DNA of 64,000 nucleotides. Origin: Cyclobacteriaceae bacterium. GTDB taxonomy: Bacteria > Bacteroidota > Bacteroidia > Cytophagales > Cyclobacteriaceae. Each line of letters begins with the position of its first letter. Position 1 is the stretch's first letter. Below, one piece after another: positions 9,149-18,821 of this stretch. The stretch lies in contig JAEUUG010000013.1 in assembly GCA_016787565.1 (NCBI GenBank), positions 186,001 to 250,000 of the forward strand. Direction: 5' to 3'. Under the pieces are notes generated by a model. That model was not told the origin of the DNA. It saw only the letters and a list, made by a program, of their open reading frames with translations, and did not search any database. The position numbers and the translations under genes are program-made.

Positions 9149-10497
9149 CAAAGTGTTTTCGTAATAGTTTTGCTGCTTGTTTACTCATCTTGAGTAGCTG
9201 TTCAGACCTGCTCGAGCCGGAGCCTATTGACCTGCTCACAGATGATGTTGTGCTGAATGAGGCGAAAGATGTTCCCAATGTCGAGATTGGACTCTATGCT
9301 GCTTTTCGGCCGATCATCCCATCAACGGTTATTGCGGGAGACTGCACATCCGACATGCTGATCAACAACGGAACCTTTACACAATACCGGGAACTGGGCA
9401 CGAAACAAATTACATCCGCCAATGCCTCGGTTGCAGCATTATGGGGAAGCATCTACAACACCATCTATATCGCCAACTTCATTATAGAAAGACTTCCATT
9501 GGTGCCGGGTGTTACCACGGCTCAGCGAAATAAAGTAATGGGTACCGCTCACTTTCTGCGTGGGTATGCCTATTTCACAGCATTGTATTCCTTTGGTGGT
9601 GTTCCCCTTGTAACGGAAACAGCCATCGATGCAAACCGGAATATTCCGCGTGCATCTAAAGCCGAAATTCTTGACATCATTTTAGACGATTATACAGAAG
9701 CCCTTGACAAATTACCAACCAACCCTGCTGGTGCTGGTTTTGCCGGAGAGTATGCTGTGCGGGCAGCATTGGCCAAATATCATCTATACCTTGGCCATTG
9801 GGCTGAAGCCGAGAGTTTTGCCTCTCAAATTATTTCGTCAAACCTGTATCAACTTGAAAGTTCGTTCAGCACCATCGTAAATGAAGATTTTACGGATGAG
9901 GCTATTTTTGAAATGGGCTATACCCTGAATGACGATCCCGGCACCAGTGGCACAATTGGCCTGAATAATTTATTTGTAGGAAGAAGGGAGATCATACCTT
10001 CGAATCAGGTTATCGTAGCGCTGGCCTCCATTGAATCGGGAGAACGGTTCGCTTCTATTTCTTTCAATCCCAATAACCTGAAAGGAAATGATAACGGTTG
10101 GTCGGTTGCCAAGTATGGTACTGCCAGTGAAGACAACAACAACGTAGTTGTATTCCGGCTGGGAGAAATTTACCTTATCCGGGCAGAAGCGCGTGCACGC
10201 CAAAACAAAGTTACCGATGCCCGAAATGATGTAAACGAATTACGGGCACGTGCCAAAGCACCGCTCCTACCTTCGGTAAGTCAGACACAAATTTTACAAC
10301 TCATAGAAGAAGAACGCAGGTACGAGTTGGCCTTTGAAGGGCATCGCTGGTACGATCTGGTTAGAACTGATCGTGCTCAAACGGTAATGAGTGCGTTCTC
10401 TCCCAATTGGAAAGACGCGTATGAACTTTGGCCCATTCCACAACGTGAACTGTTAAATAATCCTGCGTTAGCAGGAAAACAAAATCCCGGATACTAG
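9145..10497 (+). CDS. susD: SusD/RagB family nutrient-binding outer membrane lipoprotein
   Basis: A 450-residue lipoprotein (lipobox LSSC at residues 17-20) of the SusD/RagB family. It has the characteristic TPR-like helices (ARFLRGYAYFTALYSFGG-type segment near residue 130, here HFLRGYAYFTALYSFG) and the conserved C-terminal part EERRYELAFEGHRWYDLVRT, ending in LNNPALAGKQNPGY. It caps the SusC transporter at the cell surface and captures the ligand. Its ATG overlaps the stop of the upstream transporter gene (ATGA), which shows translational coupling. Confidence 0.94.
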   Translation: MTKCFRNSFAACLLILSSCSDLLEPEPIDLLTDDVVLNEAKDVPNVEIGLYAAFRPIIPSTVIAGDCTSDMLINNGTFTQYRELGTKQITSANASVAALWGSIYNTIYIANFIIERLPLVPGVTTAQRNKVMGTAHFLRGYAYFTALYSFGGVPLVTETAIDANRNIPRASKAEILDIILDDYTEALDKLPTNPAGAGFAGEYAVRAALAKYHLYLGHWAEAESFASQIISSNLYQLESSFSTIVNEDFTDEAIFEMGYTLNDDPGTSGTIGLNNLFVGRREIIPSNQVIVALASIESGERFASISFNPNNLKGNDNGWSVAKYGTASEDNNNVVVFRLGEIYLIRAEARARQNKVTDARNDVNELRARAKAPLLPSVSQTQILQLIEEERRYELAFEGHRWYDLVRTDRAQTVMSAFSPNWKDAYELWPIPQRELLNNPALAGKQNPGY

Positions 10498-11273
10498 TGC
10501 AAAAATTATTTTTCATATCGTTCTTACTTCTTTCGGTTGTGCTTATCGGCTGCGAAACAGAGCGCGTTATTTTCACCGGCCCCTACTTTGTTCGTTTTAC
10601 TGAAACCAGTCTCAGTAAAAAAGAGAGCGATAGCAAGCCCATTTACATTGAAGTACACATGGCAGGCCCTGCGCTTACCGAAGATGTGGTGGTGAACTAC
10701 AAGATCAGCGGCAACGCACGTGAAAATGTTGACTTTACCGTGGTGGGCGACCGTGGAAAAGTAACCATAAAGAAAGGCGAGTATTTCGGCACCATCGAGA
10801 TTAATCTTATCAACAACGCCAACAACATTATACGGAGCCAGGATTTAATCCTGACGTTGGAAACTGTGAGCACCAGCAAGCTGAAGATTGGTCAGGGCGA
10901 AAGTGGAATCGGTAACCAATACACGTTAACCATTATCGATGATTGTATTTTGGGCGGTACCTACATTGGGCAGCGTGGTTCTGTACAGGCACCTGGTATA
11001 TCCATCATCAGTAATGATTGTGAAAATTACCTTCTATCCAACTGGAATATTAATGTTTTCAATACAGGTAGTGAAATGGATTTGTTATTTATTGACAATG
11101 GCGATAATACGCTGACCATTCCTGAGCAGGAGGAGGAAAATCTATCCCCAACCCAGGCGACCATCAGGGGCACAGGAGTGGTAGATCCGCTAACACGCCA
11201 GATTATCATGACCATTACACTGGTTGACTTTACCAATCAACCACAGGTTACCATAGCGTACATACCCGATTGA
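10497..11273 (+). CDS. Calx-beta-like surface lipoprotein of the SusCD locus
   Basis: A 258-residue lipoprotein starting at a GTG that shares one base with the preceding TAG stop. The GTG is judged real because the signal peptide and lipobox (VVLIGC, cysteine near residue 19) begin immediately after it. Residues 30-150 look like a Calx-beta or DUF4843-type immunoglobulin-like domain (VVNYKISGNARENVDFTVV, then IEINLINNANN and LTLETVS). The rest is beta-rich with two aspartate/asparagine-rich turns. Proteins like this commonly sit third in SusCD loci and are thought to bind ligand at the surface. The family assignment is by pattern only. Confidence 0.72.
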   Translation: MQKLFFISFLLLSVVLIGCETERVIFTGPYFVRFTETSLSKKESDSKPIYIEVHMAGPALTEDVVVNYKISGNARENVDFTVVGDRGKVTIKKGEYFGTIEINLINNANNIIRSQDLILTLETVSTSKLKIGQGESGIGNQYTLTIIDDCILGGTYIGQRGSVQAPGISIISNDCENYLLSNWNINVFNTGSEMDLLFIDNGDNTLTIPEQEEENLSPTQATIRGTGVVDPLTRQIIMTITLVDFTNQPQVTIAYIPD

Positions 11274-11278
11274 TTTTT

Positions 11279-11752
11279 ATGATGAGAAGAATAACGAGTA
11301 TACTATCTGTTTCCATCTTTCTGTTCAGCGTTAGCTGTTCAGAAGAACTTACACCTACGCCCTATACCTATACTCAATTTTTTACAGGCGAGAATAGTAA
11401 GACGTGGAAAATAAAATTCTTTGAAGAAACTTCGAATGGAAATATAGTCGATCGTTTTTCTGTTGCGTGTACATCCGATGATCAGTATATATTCTATGCA
11501 GGCGCTGATCGTTTGTTTGAAACAACCAGCGGATCGCGCAAGTGCTCGGATGAGGCGGGTCTCATTTCAGATTCCTGGACATTTAGCAATGCCACGGCAA
11601 CGCTTACCATGATTCTTCCTGTTTTCTCCCCTGACTTTTCACTTCCCTTTATTGTGAAAAAGCTCGATAAAAAAGATATGGTTTTGGAAATATTTTTTGA
11701 TGATGATGCCGGCAGCTACCGCATTCATTTTGAAGCTACTGCCGAAAATTAA
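11279..11752 (+). CDS. small lipocalin-like lipoprotein
   Basis: A 157-residue lipoprotein: MMRRITSILSVSIFLFSVSC places the lipid-modified cysteine at about residue 20. The mature part has the short alternating strands and the SKTWKIKF opening typical of Bacteroidota lipocalin-like lipoproteins, with one internal cysteine pair (ACTSDD and RKCSDE). A TTG at 11270 would extend it by three residues into the preceding stop; the ATG at 11279 is a better start. It is part of the SusCD operon. The function is unknown, probably surface binding. Confidence 0.68.
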   Translation: MMRRITSILSVSIFLFSVSCSEELTPTPYTYTQFFTGENSKTWKIKFFEETSNGNIVDRFSVACTSDDQYIFYAGADRLFETTSGSRKCSDEAGLISDSWTFSNATATLTMILPVFSPDFSLPFIVKKLDKKDMVLEIFFDDDAGSYRIHFEATAEN

Positions 11753-11760
11753 ATTGCACT

Positions 11761-14139
11761 ATGAGAGTACGGTTACTGATAATCTGTTGTATGGTGTTGT
11801 TGATGTTCCCGGTTGGGGCACAAACCCTTCCCGATCGTGGTTGCGCCACCATGGAACAGGATAGTATTAATCGTGCGAAATTTCCGCAGCGCGGAACGCT
11901 CGATGAATTTGAAGTGGTGCTTCAGCAAAAAATCCGTGATATCGCCCTCAGGGAAGCACGCAGTGGCAGAACACAAGCCACCATTATAAATATTCCTGTT
12001 ATTGTGCATGTGGTGCACAATGGAGAACCCATCGGAACCGGTTTGAATATCAGTCTGGCGCAGATTCAATCGCAAATAGAAGTATTGAATGAAGACTTCC
12101 GTAAAAAAATTGGAACGCCCGGCTATAACACCAATCCGGTTGGGGCCGATATTGAAATTGAATTCTGCTTATCACCCGTTGATCAGAATGGTGCAGTGCT
12201 GGCTGAACCCGGTGTTCATCGCTACAACGGAGGTAAGGCATCGTGGACACGAAATGAAATTGAATCGCAATTAAAACCTACAACCATCTGGAATCCCAAC
12301 CTCTTTTATAATGTCTGGACCTTGCGATTTGGTGGTACCGATGCCAATCTGCTGGGCTATGCACAATTTCCGGATCAATCTGGATTATCTGGATTAAATG
12401 CTGTGGGTGGACCCGCCTCTACAGATGGTGTTGTTGTTCAATTCACATCATTTGGATCAGGCTTTCCTAATCAACAGGCACCTTACAATAAGGGAAGAAC
12501 ACTTTCACATGAGACAGGACACTGGCTGGGACTTCGTCATATCTGGGGCGATGGTGGATGCAATGCCGATGATTTTGTTTCCGATACGCCATTGGTAGGA
12601 AGTGAGAGTCGTGGTTGCCCAACCAATAAATTGGGCTGCAATGGCACAACACTTGCCATGGTTCAAAACTACATGGATTATTCGGATGATGCCTGCATGA
12701 ACATCTTTACGAAAGGACAAAAGGATCGCATACTGGCGGTGATGGAGTTAAGCCCGCGAAGAAAAACACTCGTCAACGCCAACTTGTGTAGTCCGCAGGT
12801 AGCCGATGTACCCACAGCCAATTTTGTGTCCGACAAGACAACTGTACTTCGTGGTGGCGAAGTAAACTTTACGGATCTTTCTACCAACTTTCCTACATCC
12901 TGGAACTGGACGTTTGAGGGTGGTGACCCGAACACATCTACAGCACGTAATCCAAAAGTGAAATACAATGTACCCGGAGTTTATAGCGTTACACTAACAG
13001 CCACCAATACCTTGGGCGAATCGTTACCCTTTGCAATAAATGCATACATCACAGTCTCAGAAGAAGGATTGTGCAGTGAGGTCTCTAACTTTAAAGCTAC
13101 CTATACCAAATCCATACTTCCCCTGTCCGATTTCGGTGCGTATACAGGATACCTCACCGGGCACAACAGCATCAAAACAATAGCCGTATCAGAGTTCTTC
13201 ATCAATACTCAGGGCTATGAATATGTGAGTGGTGTAGATATCAAATTTGGCTATGCATACGCTAAAAATGAAGATGCAACAGTTACAGTAACCGTATGGA
13301 ATGCACGCGGACCACAAAGTGCTCCCGGATCTGTTATTGAACAAAAAGTTGTGCTCCTGAAACAAATTCTGGACGATATTGAAAATAATCGTCCAACGTC
13401 CATCGTGTTTGATCGCGAGACACCTGTGTTTAGCAGACCCTTTCAGGTTGGCGTAGAATTTAATTATGCAACAGGAGATTCGATAGCGATCATTTCATCT
13501 GCCAATGGTGAGGCTACTTCTTCAACATCGTGGATACAAAATGAAAGCAGTGTATGGAGTCCTTACTCTATTGCACTCGGTGCTAACATTGCGATGGATA
13601 TCAAACCAATCGTGGGTGTAAATCCATCGGTGCAGGTATCAGCTTCCAAGCTGATGATTTATCCCGGTGAAGAAGTGGTATTGAATGGCCGGGGTGCGAG
13701 CATCTTTATCTGGAATGCTGATGATGGTTCTGTTCAGAATGTAGCCGGACCTCAATTACTTGTGCGACCAACAATAACAACAACCTATACAACAGTTGGA
13801 TCGGGACTACCCCTGTGTGAAGAAACTGCGGTAACCACCATTTATGTTCGCGACAACACCGTGGGTGTGGAAGAAGATGTTATCGCAGCCGGCATAAGCC
13901 TCTACCCCAATCCCGGAAACGGAAACCTGACCATCGCCCTGGATAATCCCTATCGTGGAGCGATAACCACAACCGTGTATACCATGATGGGATCAACTGC
14001 CGGAAATCCTGTTGTGTTCCAGAAGACGACAGAAAAAGTGACCCATGCAATCGATGCTACTGCACTAAAATCAGGCGTGTATATTGTGCAAGTTAAATTG
14101 GGCGAGCGCGTGGTAATGAAGAAATGGATAAAGTACTGA
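11761..14139 (+). CDS. secreted M43 (pappalysin/cytophagalysin-type) zinc metallopeptidase with PKD and T9SS domains
   Basis: A 792-residue secreted metallopeptidase. After a signal peptide (ends VGAQT) and a propeptide, the catalytic domain carries the extended zinc motif HETGHWLGLRH: His250, His254 and His260 with Glu251. The downstream YMDYSDDACMNIFT segment holds the metzincin Met-turn. A PKD domain follows (PTANFVSDKTTVLRGGEVNF to about residue 435), then a beta-rich region, and a C-terminal type IX sorting domain (ISLYPNPGNGNLTIAL to KKWIKY). It is therefore exported across the outer membrane. Its place 8 bases behind the SusCD lipoproteins indicates that the locus digests protein or peptide and imports the products. 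This is the only degradative enzyme in the operon. Confidence 0.93.
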   Translation: MRVRLLIICCMVLLMFPVGAQTLPDRGCATMEQDSINRAKFPQRGTLDEFEVVLQQKIRDIALREARSGRTQATIINIPVIVHVVHNGEPIGTGLNISLAQIQSQIEVLNEDFRKKIGTPGYNTNPVGADIEIEFCLSPVDQNGAVLAEPGVHRYNGGKASWTRNEIESQLKPTTIWNPNLFYNVWTLRFGGTDANLLGYAQFPDQSGLSGLNAVGGPASTDGVVVQFTSFGSGFPNQQAPYNKGRTLSHETGHWLGLRHIWGDGGCNADDFVSDTPLVGSESRGCPTNKLGCNGTTLAMVQNYMDYSDDACMNIFTKGQKDRILAVMELSPRRKTLVNANLCSPQVADVPTANFVSDKTTVLRGGEVNFTDLSTNFPTSWNWTFEGGDPNTSTARNPKVKYNVPGVYSVTLTATNTLGESLPFAINAYITVSEEGLCSEVSNFKATYTKSILPLSDFGAYTGYLTGHNSIKTIAVSEFFINTQGYEYVSGVDIKFGYAYAKNEDATVTVTVWNARGPQSAPGSVIEQKVVLLKQILDDIENNRPTSIVFDRETPVFSRPFQVGVEFNYATGDSIAIISSANGEATSSTSWIQNESSVWSPYSIALGANIAMDIKPIVGVNPSVQVSASKLMIYPGEEVVLNGRGASIFIWNADDGSVQNVAGPQLLVRPTITTTYTTVGSGLPLCEETAVTTIYVRDNTVGVEEDVIAAGISLYPNPGNGNLTIALDNPYRGAITTTVYTMMGSTAGNPVVFQKTTEKVTHAIDATALKSGVYIVQVKLGERVVMKKWIKY

Positions 14140-14214
14140 CCTATACATACGGTATTGAAAAACGAAAAGATTATCCCTACTTTTATTAATTCTGTTTACA
14201 TAAAATTGACGATT

Positions 14215-15201
14215 ATGAGAAAATACCTTGCCCCTGTTGTATCGCTGTTGGTTGTGTCTGCGTGTTGTGTTGTATTCTCTTCATGCAAGGACGATGAGCC
14301 GTTTGTTAAGCCAAAGCTCTCCTTCAAGTTGAAAACCCAAACCGTGAAAGAATCGGATGGCACCATTGAAGTTGAACTCATTTTAGATAAACCTGCACCG
14401 GAAGACATCATCATCGATTATTCGCTGGATGGAACAGCACTGGATAAGGTTGCAGCCGGTTCCAACGGTGACTATGATTATGAAATTTTGGGTGATTACC
14501 TGGAGGTCGAAATTCTAAAGGGTGAAACTTCAGGGTTCATCCAACTAAAACTTTACTCCGACCTGGATATCGAAGACCCCGAGAAGATCGAAATTCAAAT
14601 TGAAGATGTAGACAATGATAAAATTGAAATCACGCGCGATGACCTCATCAAGATTACAGTGGAACAGGAAGATGGAATAATTGTTTTCCTAAGCTGGCCC
14701 GCTCCCACTCCATCGCTTTATGCCGATATGGATTTGTTAGTTCGAGTTGGAGAAACAACAGCTGCCTGGGACGGGATATTAACCGGTTCTATTCAGGAAG
14801 GAAATCAGCCCGGAGAATTTGTTTTTATTCCGAAAGCCCTTGGTAACCTCGCTTTTGGTTTAAGCTATGTTTACTATTCCGGCACATTAGATCCACTGGA
14901 TTTTACTGCTACTTTTATTGAACTAAAAGATGGCGTGCTGGAGCCTGTTGCACAACGTGAAGTATTCACTGCTTCTTACACTCTTGCCAACATAAATGTC
15001 TGGGATACGAATGGAATAAATACAACGCAGGTTGTACAATCTTTTCAGATCGCAGGTGGAAATTATACAAACATTACACCCATCTCTGTTCCTGCAAGCG
15101 GAAGCAGAACAAGTGTAGAGAATTTTATTCCCACTACGTTAAAGAGAACACGTGATGCTGTTGTTACACCGGAAGTGATGAAGGCATTACTCAACCGATA
15201 A
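14215..15201 (+). CDS. Calx-beta-like lipoprotein
   Basis: A 328-residue lipoprotein (signal ends VVFSSC, cysteine near residue 24). Residues 35-155 resemble a Calx-beta domain (TVKESDGTIEVELILDKPAPEDIIIDYSL, then SDLDIEDPEKIEIQIEDVDND). The rest is a beta-rich region related in tone to the DUF-type lipoproteins of SusCD loci. A TTG at 14155 opens the frame 60 bases earlier, but the signal peptide fixes the start at the ATG at 14215. It follows the M43 peptidase by 75 bases and ends at a strong terminator, so it is probably the last gene of the locus. Confidence 0.7.
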   Translation: MRKYLAPVVSLLVVSACCVVFSSCKDDEPFVKPKLSFKLKTQTVKESDGTIEVELILDKPAPEDIIIDYSLDGTALDKVAAGSNGDYDYEILGDYLEVEILKGETSGFIQLKLYSDLDIEDPEKIEIQIEDVDNDKIEITRDDLIKITVEQEDGIIVFLSWPAPTPSLYADMDLLVRVGETTAAWDGILTGSIQEGNQPGEFVFIPKALGNLAFGLSYVYYSGTLDPLDFTATFIELKDGVLEPVAQREVFTASYTLANINVWDTNGINTTQVVQSFQIAGGNYTNITPISVPASGSRTSVENFIPTTLKRTRDAVVTPEVMKALLNR

Positions 15202-15222
15202 TTCACATTTATTCATAACAGA

Positions 15223-15254
15223 AAAAAGCTGTTCAAAAATTTGAACAGCTTTTT
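15223..15254. terminator. bidirectional intrinsic terminator
   Basis: A perfect 14-bp inverted repeat (arms 15223-15236 and 15241-15254, loop of four bases) with an A-tract on one side and a T-tract on the other. It lies between the convergent lipoprotein and pyruvate-kinase-like genes and can serve both strands. Confidence 0.9.
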
Positions 15255-15257
15255 CAT

Positions 15258-16775
15258 TTATCCTTCCTGAAGAAAGTTTCTGGCAATACCCAACGGTCGC
15301 ATGATGTAACGTTTCTTGTTTACATGCCCCAATTGCCGTGTCAATATATCGTCCAGTGTTTTAATCGTTTTTACAATAAACTTACCCTTATTGAGCATCA
15401 CACACTCTGCCCGTACGCCCATGGCGGCATCGGTAATTTCAGAACGCGTAGCGTAACCGGTTTTATTCAGTGTTTCAAGTACCTGTGTTGCCCAAATCAC
15501 CGGAACATGTGCAGCTTCACATATCCACAGAATTTCTTCTTGTATTTCACTCAAGCGCTCAAATCCTATCTCCACGGCCAGGTCGCCACGCGCAATCATT
15601 ACACCCAACGACTCATCCTTCATGCCATTCATCAGCAAAGCCGGTAAGTTCTGCACTGCAGAAAGCCGTTCGATTTTCAATATGATTGCCGGGCTTTTAT
15701 GGGTAGCATATTTCTTAATTTCACTTCTCAGCACCTCCACATCCGAAGGCGAATTCACAAAAGAATAGCCAACCATATCGGCATGCTCACAGATAAAGGG
15801 AATATTTTTTTTGTCATCTTCCGTGAGCGGTGGAATGTTTAAATCAGAATCCGGGAGGTTAATTCCTTTTTCAGGTTTAAGAAAGGGTTTCTTGGTTGAA
15901 ATCCGTACAATCTTAACACGCACCTGGTCCGGTTCCACACTGATAACTTTAGCTTCAAACTTTCCGTCATCAAAAAAAATGTGTTCGCCTGTACTCACGT
16001 GTGATAATATTTCCTTTGGCTCTACATACAGCACATCAAGATTTTTCATGCTACGATCTTTCACCAAAACATCTTTTTCACCCGCAAACCGCAGGTATAA
16101 ATCACTCCCCTCACATACCGGCAATAGCAGGTTCTGATTTTTCTTGCGCGCAGCAATAGACCGTATCCGGATTTTCGGACCACCTAAATCCATATAGACT
16201 TTGCAGTTACGACCTGTTTTGGCAACTGCTTTTTTTAACACATGAATCATGTTGAGCCACACTTCCGGATTGTCGTGTGCACAATTAATCCGTGCTACAG
16301 ACATACCTTCATTTAACATCTCTTCAACGAGCATTCTATCTTGCATTAGTGCTGAAGAAAATGTTACCATGATGTGAGGCCTGTCCTGTATCGGAAAGAC
16401 ACCCAACAGTTGTTCTGCATGGACAGCCCGAAGTTTTGATGCGGTTTCAAAATTACATCCACTTTCCAGCGGAACACGTTGCTCCGGACTGAGCCACGAC
16501 AAAACATTCTGAAGCTGAAATAAGGTGTGGCTCTCTGAATTGGTAAGTGAAGAAAGACCAATATGATGCAGGTATTCCTGGGCCTCGCGGATTTCGTTAC
16601 TGCGCAGGATAAGGTAGTGAATCAGGTTATAACCACTCTGTTTAAAATTGGAATGCAACTCCTCCAGAAGGTGAGCAAATTTCTTTTCACCTTCCGTCAT
16701 CTCCTCAACTATTTCAGCGAGTTGAGTTGATACTTTATGATGGGTATACCCTTCGAATGAATATCGTTTAGGCAT
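15258..16775 (-). CDS. atypical pyruvate kinase
   Basis: A 505-residue protein with a pyruvate kinase barrel (about residues 130-480) preceded by a helical extension of about 130 residues not found in housekeeping enzymes. Many catalytic elements are present: ARINCAHD (substrate-binding Arg and Asn), DLGGPKIR, LKIE (catalytic Lys and metal-binding Glu), ARGDLAVEIG (metal-binding Asp) and WATQVLE (active-site Thr). The usual MLSGETA segment is replaced by MLNKGKF, and the regulatory C-terminal domain of about 110 residues is missing. It may still convert phosphoenolpyruvate to pyruvate without allosteric control, or have another role. A longer reading would start at a TTG (16811); the ATG at 16775 is preferred. 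Confidence 0.8.
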   Translation of the reverse strand: MPKRYSFEGYTHHKVSTQLAEIVEEMTEGEKKFAHLLEELHSNFKQSGYNLIHYLILRSNEIREAQEYLHHIGLSSLTNSESHTLFQLQNVLSWLSPEQRVPLESGCNFETASKLRAVHAEQLLGVFPIQDRPHIMVTFSSALMQDRMLVEEMLNEGMSVARINCAHDNPEVWLNMIHVLKKAVAKTGRNCKVYMDLGGPKIRIRSIAARKKNQNLLLPVCEGSDLYLRFAGEKDVLVKDRSMKNLDVLYVEPKEILSHVSTGEHIFFDDGKFEAKVISVEPDQVRVKIVRISTKKPFLKPEKGINLPDSDLNIPPLTEDDKKNIPFICEHADMVGYSFVNSPSDVEVLRSEIKKYATHKSPAIILKIERLSAVQNLPALLMNGMKDESLGVMIARGDLAVEIGFERLSEIQEEILWICEAAHVPVIWATQVLETLNKTGYATRSEITDAAMGVRAECVMLNKGKFIVKTIKTLDDILTRQLGHVNKKRYIMRPLGIARNFLQEG

Positions 16776-16921
16776 TTGGAAACTGTTAATTCCGGAAGCT
16801 AGTTCCGGCAATCTCGCAGCACAATGATATAAATCATTAATCTTGCTGAGATATTATGGATTATCCAGTAAGCGTATATCATGATTTTTGATTGGGAAAT
16901 ACAAATTAGTGAAATGCGTTT

Positions 16922-17695
16922 ATGCGGGCCCTCACGAAATACGCTACCAAGCGATGTTTTCACCTCAGTCATCTGATAACAGCCGTGAGGTATACGGATG
17001 ACATGGAAATTCTTCATAAAATCCGGTTGGAGATAAAAAGAATCAAAGCCATACTAAAGCTCATTCGATTTACGCAACAAAACTTTCGTATGCACAATAC
17101 CTATAAACCACTGCGGACCATTTTTCGTAAAGCCGGATTAATTCGCGAATCTCTGGTTTTTCAAAACCTCCTATCACACTATGCACCAAACAATACAATC
17201 GATGAGCTTTTACTTTTACCAACTCCAAAAACAATTTCCGGTTTCCGAAAAAATATACCACACTATCTAACATCTGTAAAAAAAATAGGGAAAGTTATTG
17301 ATCGGGCATGCAAAAAAGTGAAAACTATTGAAGTGTTACACTGCATCCAGAAACTCAAAAATACTGTAAGAAAGAGATTGCATCCCGCTCCCAATCTTTC
17401 AGCTTTACACGCAGCGCGTAAATCCTGCAAAGCGATAGTTTATTTGTCGGCCACACTGAAGAACAGGAAAAATATTCTCCCTCCATTCTTTGCTGAAATG
17501 GCAATGCTTATTGGCTCCTGGCATGATAAAAAGTATGTCATTCATATTTTAAGTGCGCGGGGAATACCGCAGGAAGAAATTATTCACAAAATAGAGTTGG
17601 CTTGCGAAAATGACCTTGTACACATACAAGAATTGGCAACACACTATTACGGACTTCGGGTGAGACAAGGTTTAGGCGAGGCAAAGGCAGTATAG
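16922..17695 (+). CDS. CHAD domain-containing protein
   Basis: A 257-residue, strongly basic helical protein. The repeated CHAD signature of conserved His and basic residues is visible twice: ILHKIRLEIKRIKAILKL near residue 29, and ALHAARKSCKAIVYLS near residue 160, with GSWHDKKYVI as the later helix. CHAD domains bind inorganic polyphosphate. The gene diverges from the pyruvate-kinase-like gene and ends only 4 bases from the convergent acetyltransferase-like gene. An alternative ATG at 17003 would start just before the first CHAD helix. The role is inferred as polyphosphate binding. Confidence 0.8.
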   Translation: MRALTKYATKRCFHLSHLITAVRYTDDMEILHKIRLEIKRIKAILKLIRFTQQNFRMHNTYKPLRTIFRKAGLIRESLVFQNLLSHYAPNNTIDELLLLPTPKTISGFRKNIPHYLTSVKKIGKVIDRACKKVKTIEVLHCIQKLKNTVRKRLHPAPNLSALHAARKSCKAIVYLSATLKNRKNILPPFFAEMAMLIGSWHDKKYVIHILSARGIPQEEIIHKIELACENDLVHIQELATHYYGLRVRQGLGEAKAV

Positions 17696-17699
17696 TTCT

Positions 17700-18821
17700 T
17701 TACAGATTCTTTTGAAAAACCCTGTACCGCTTATAAACAATACCTCCGATGTTTTCACATTCATTGCGCATGCGAATATTCGTTTCAAGAATCAGGTGAC
17801 TGTCCATGGTTTCCATTCCATGCTGAAGCGCGGTGGATATTAATGCCTTTCCCATCAATACCGTTATGCCCTTGCCCCGGTATTCCGGTTTAATAGCACC
17901 AAGAAGTAAATCCAATTGCTTTGTTTTTTTTGCTGATCGCAGAATATGTATAAATCCGAACGGAAACAGTTTTCCTTTCGCGCGTTGTATACCCTGGCTC
18001 ATGTCTGGCATGGAAACGACAAACGCAACGATCTCATCATGCTCGTTGGTAACAATTTTTACAAAATGAGGATCTAAAATGGGCAGGTATTGCGCTGCAA
18101 ACTTTTTCATTTCGTCCTCACTCATGGGTACAAATCCGAACAGCGATTTATACGTTTCATTCACAAGACGAAATACCGGAACAATATATGGTTTCAGATG
18201 GCGCTTGGAGGTAAACTCGATCAATCTGAGTTTCAGATTTTGCCGAATACGATTATATACCCGCTCAAATGAAACTGGCAACCCGTTAGTCAGTTTCATC
18301 ACATACGAAACGCAATCAACTTCTTTCAAATAACCAGCGGCTTCAACCAAACGAGGCAAGTATGCCGGGTTGGTTGGTGTGGCAATAACTGGCAAATGCT
18401 CAAATCCTTCAATCTGTAATCCCTGCGGATCTTTCTCCGAAAAACCAAACGGACCAATCACCTTATTCATTCCTTTACTTCGTGCCCAACCTTCAATCGT
18501 GGAGATCAGCGCTTGCGCAACTTCCTGATCGGGAATGCAGTCCAACTGGAAAAATCTACCGGTCTTCTCCTGATGCGCTTCGTTGTATGCATGATGAATA
18601 ATGCCCATTATTCTTCCGATGGGTTTTTCATCCTGAAAGGCCAGGAATCGGATAACCTCGGCATGCCTATACGCTTTATTTTGTGATGGATCATGAAAGT
18701 TCCATTCATCGGCATAAATGGGTGGAACCCAATTAGGAAAATTCTGATACAATAACTGTGGGAGGTAAATGTATAATCGGAGGTCATGTTTATCCTTAAC
18801 CTCCCGGATGATGGGCTGCAT
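17700..18821 (-). CDS. GNAT-like N-acetyltransferase superfamily protein
   Basis: A 373-residue cytosolic protein with two acyl-CoA N-acyltransferase-like halves. The N-terminal half has FLAFQDEKPIGRIMGIIHHAYNE, a strand and loop typical of GNAT motif D/A. The C-terminal half contains LLLGAIKPEYRGKGITVLMGKAL, a recognisable acetyl-CoA-binding motif A (R-G-K-G), then HLILETNIRMRNECENIGG. The family is widespread in Bacteroidota as a protein of unknown substrate. The frame can be opened further only by a TTG at 18836, so the ATG at 18821 is used. Confidence 0.75.
   Translation of the reverse strand: MQPIIREVKDKHDLRLYIYLPQLLYQNFPNWVPPIYADEWNFHDPSQNKAYRHAEVIRFLAFQDEKPIGRIMGIIHHAYNEAHQEKTGRFFQLDCIPDQEVAQALISTIEGWARSKGMNKVIGPFGFSEKDPQGLQIEGFEHLPVIATPTNPAYLPRLVEAAGYLKEVDCVSYVMKLTNGLPVSFERVYNRIRQNLKLRLIEFTSKRHLKPYIVPVFRLVNETYKSLFGFVPMSEDEMKKFAAQYLPILDPHFVKIVTNEHDEIVAFVVSMPDMSQGIQRAKGKLFPFGFIHILRSAKKTKQLDLLLGAIKPEYRGKGITVLMGKALISTALQHGMETMDSHLILETNIRMRNECENIGGIVYKRYRVFQKNL

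Noticed and set aside
6131-15201. A polysaccharide utilisation locus
   Set aside because: No glycoside hydrolase, polysaccharide lyase, carbohydrate esterase or sulfatase is present; the only enzyme is a metallopeptidase.
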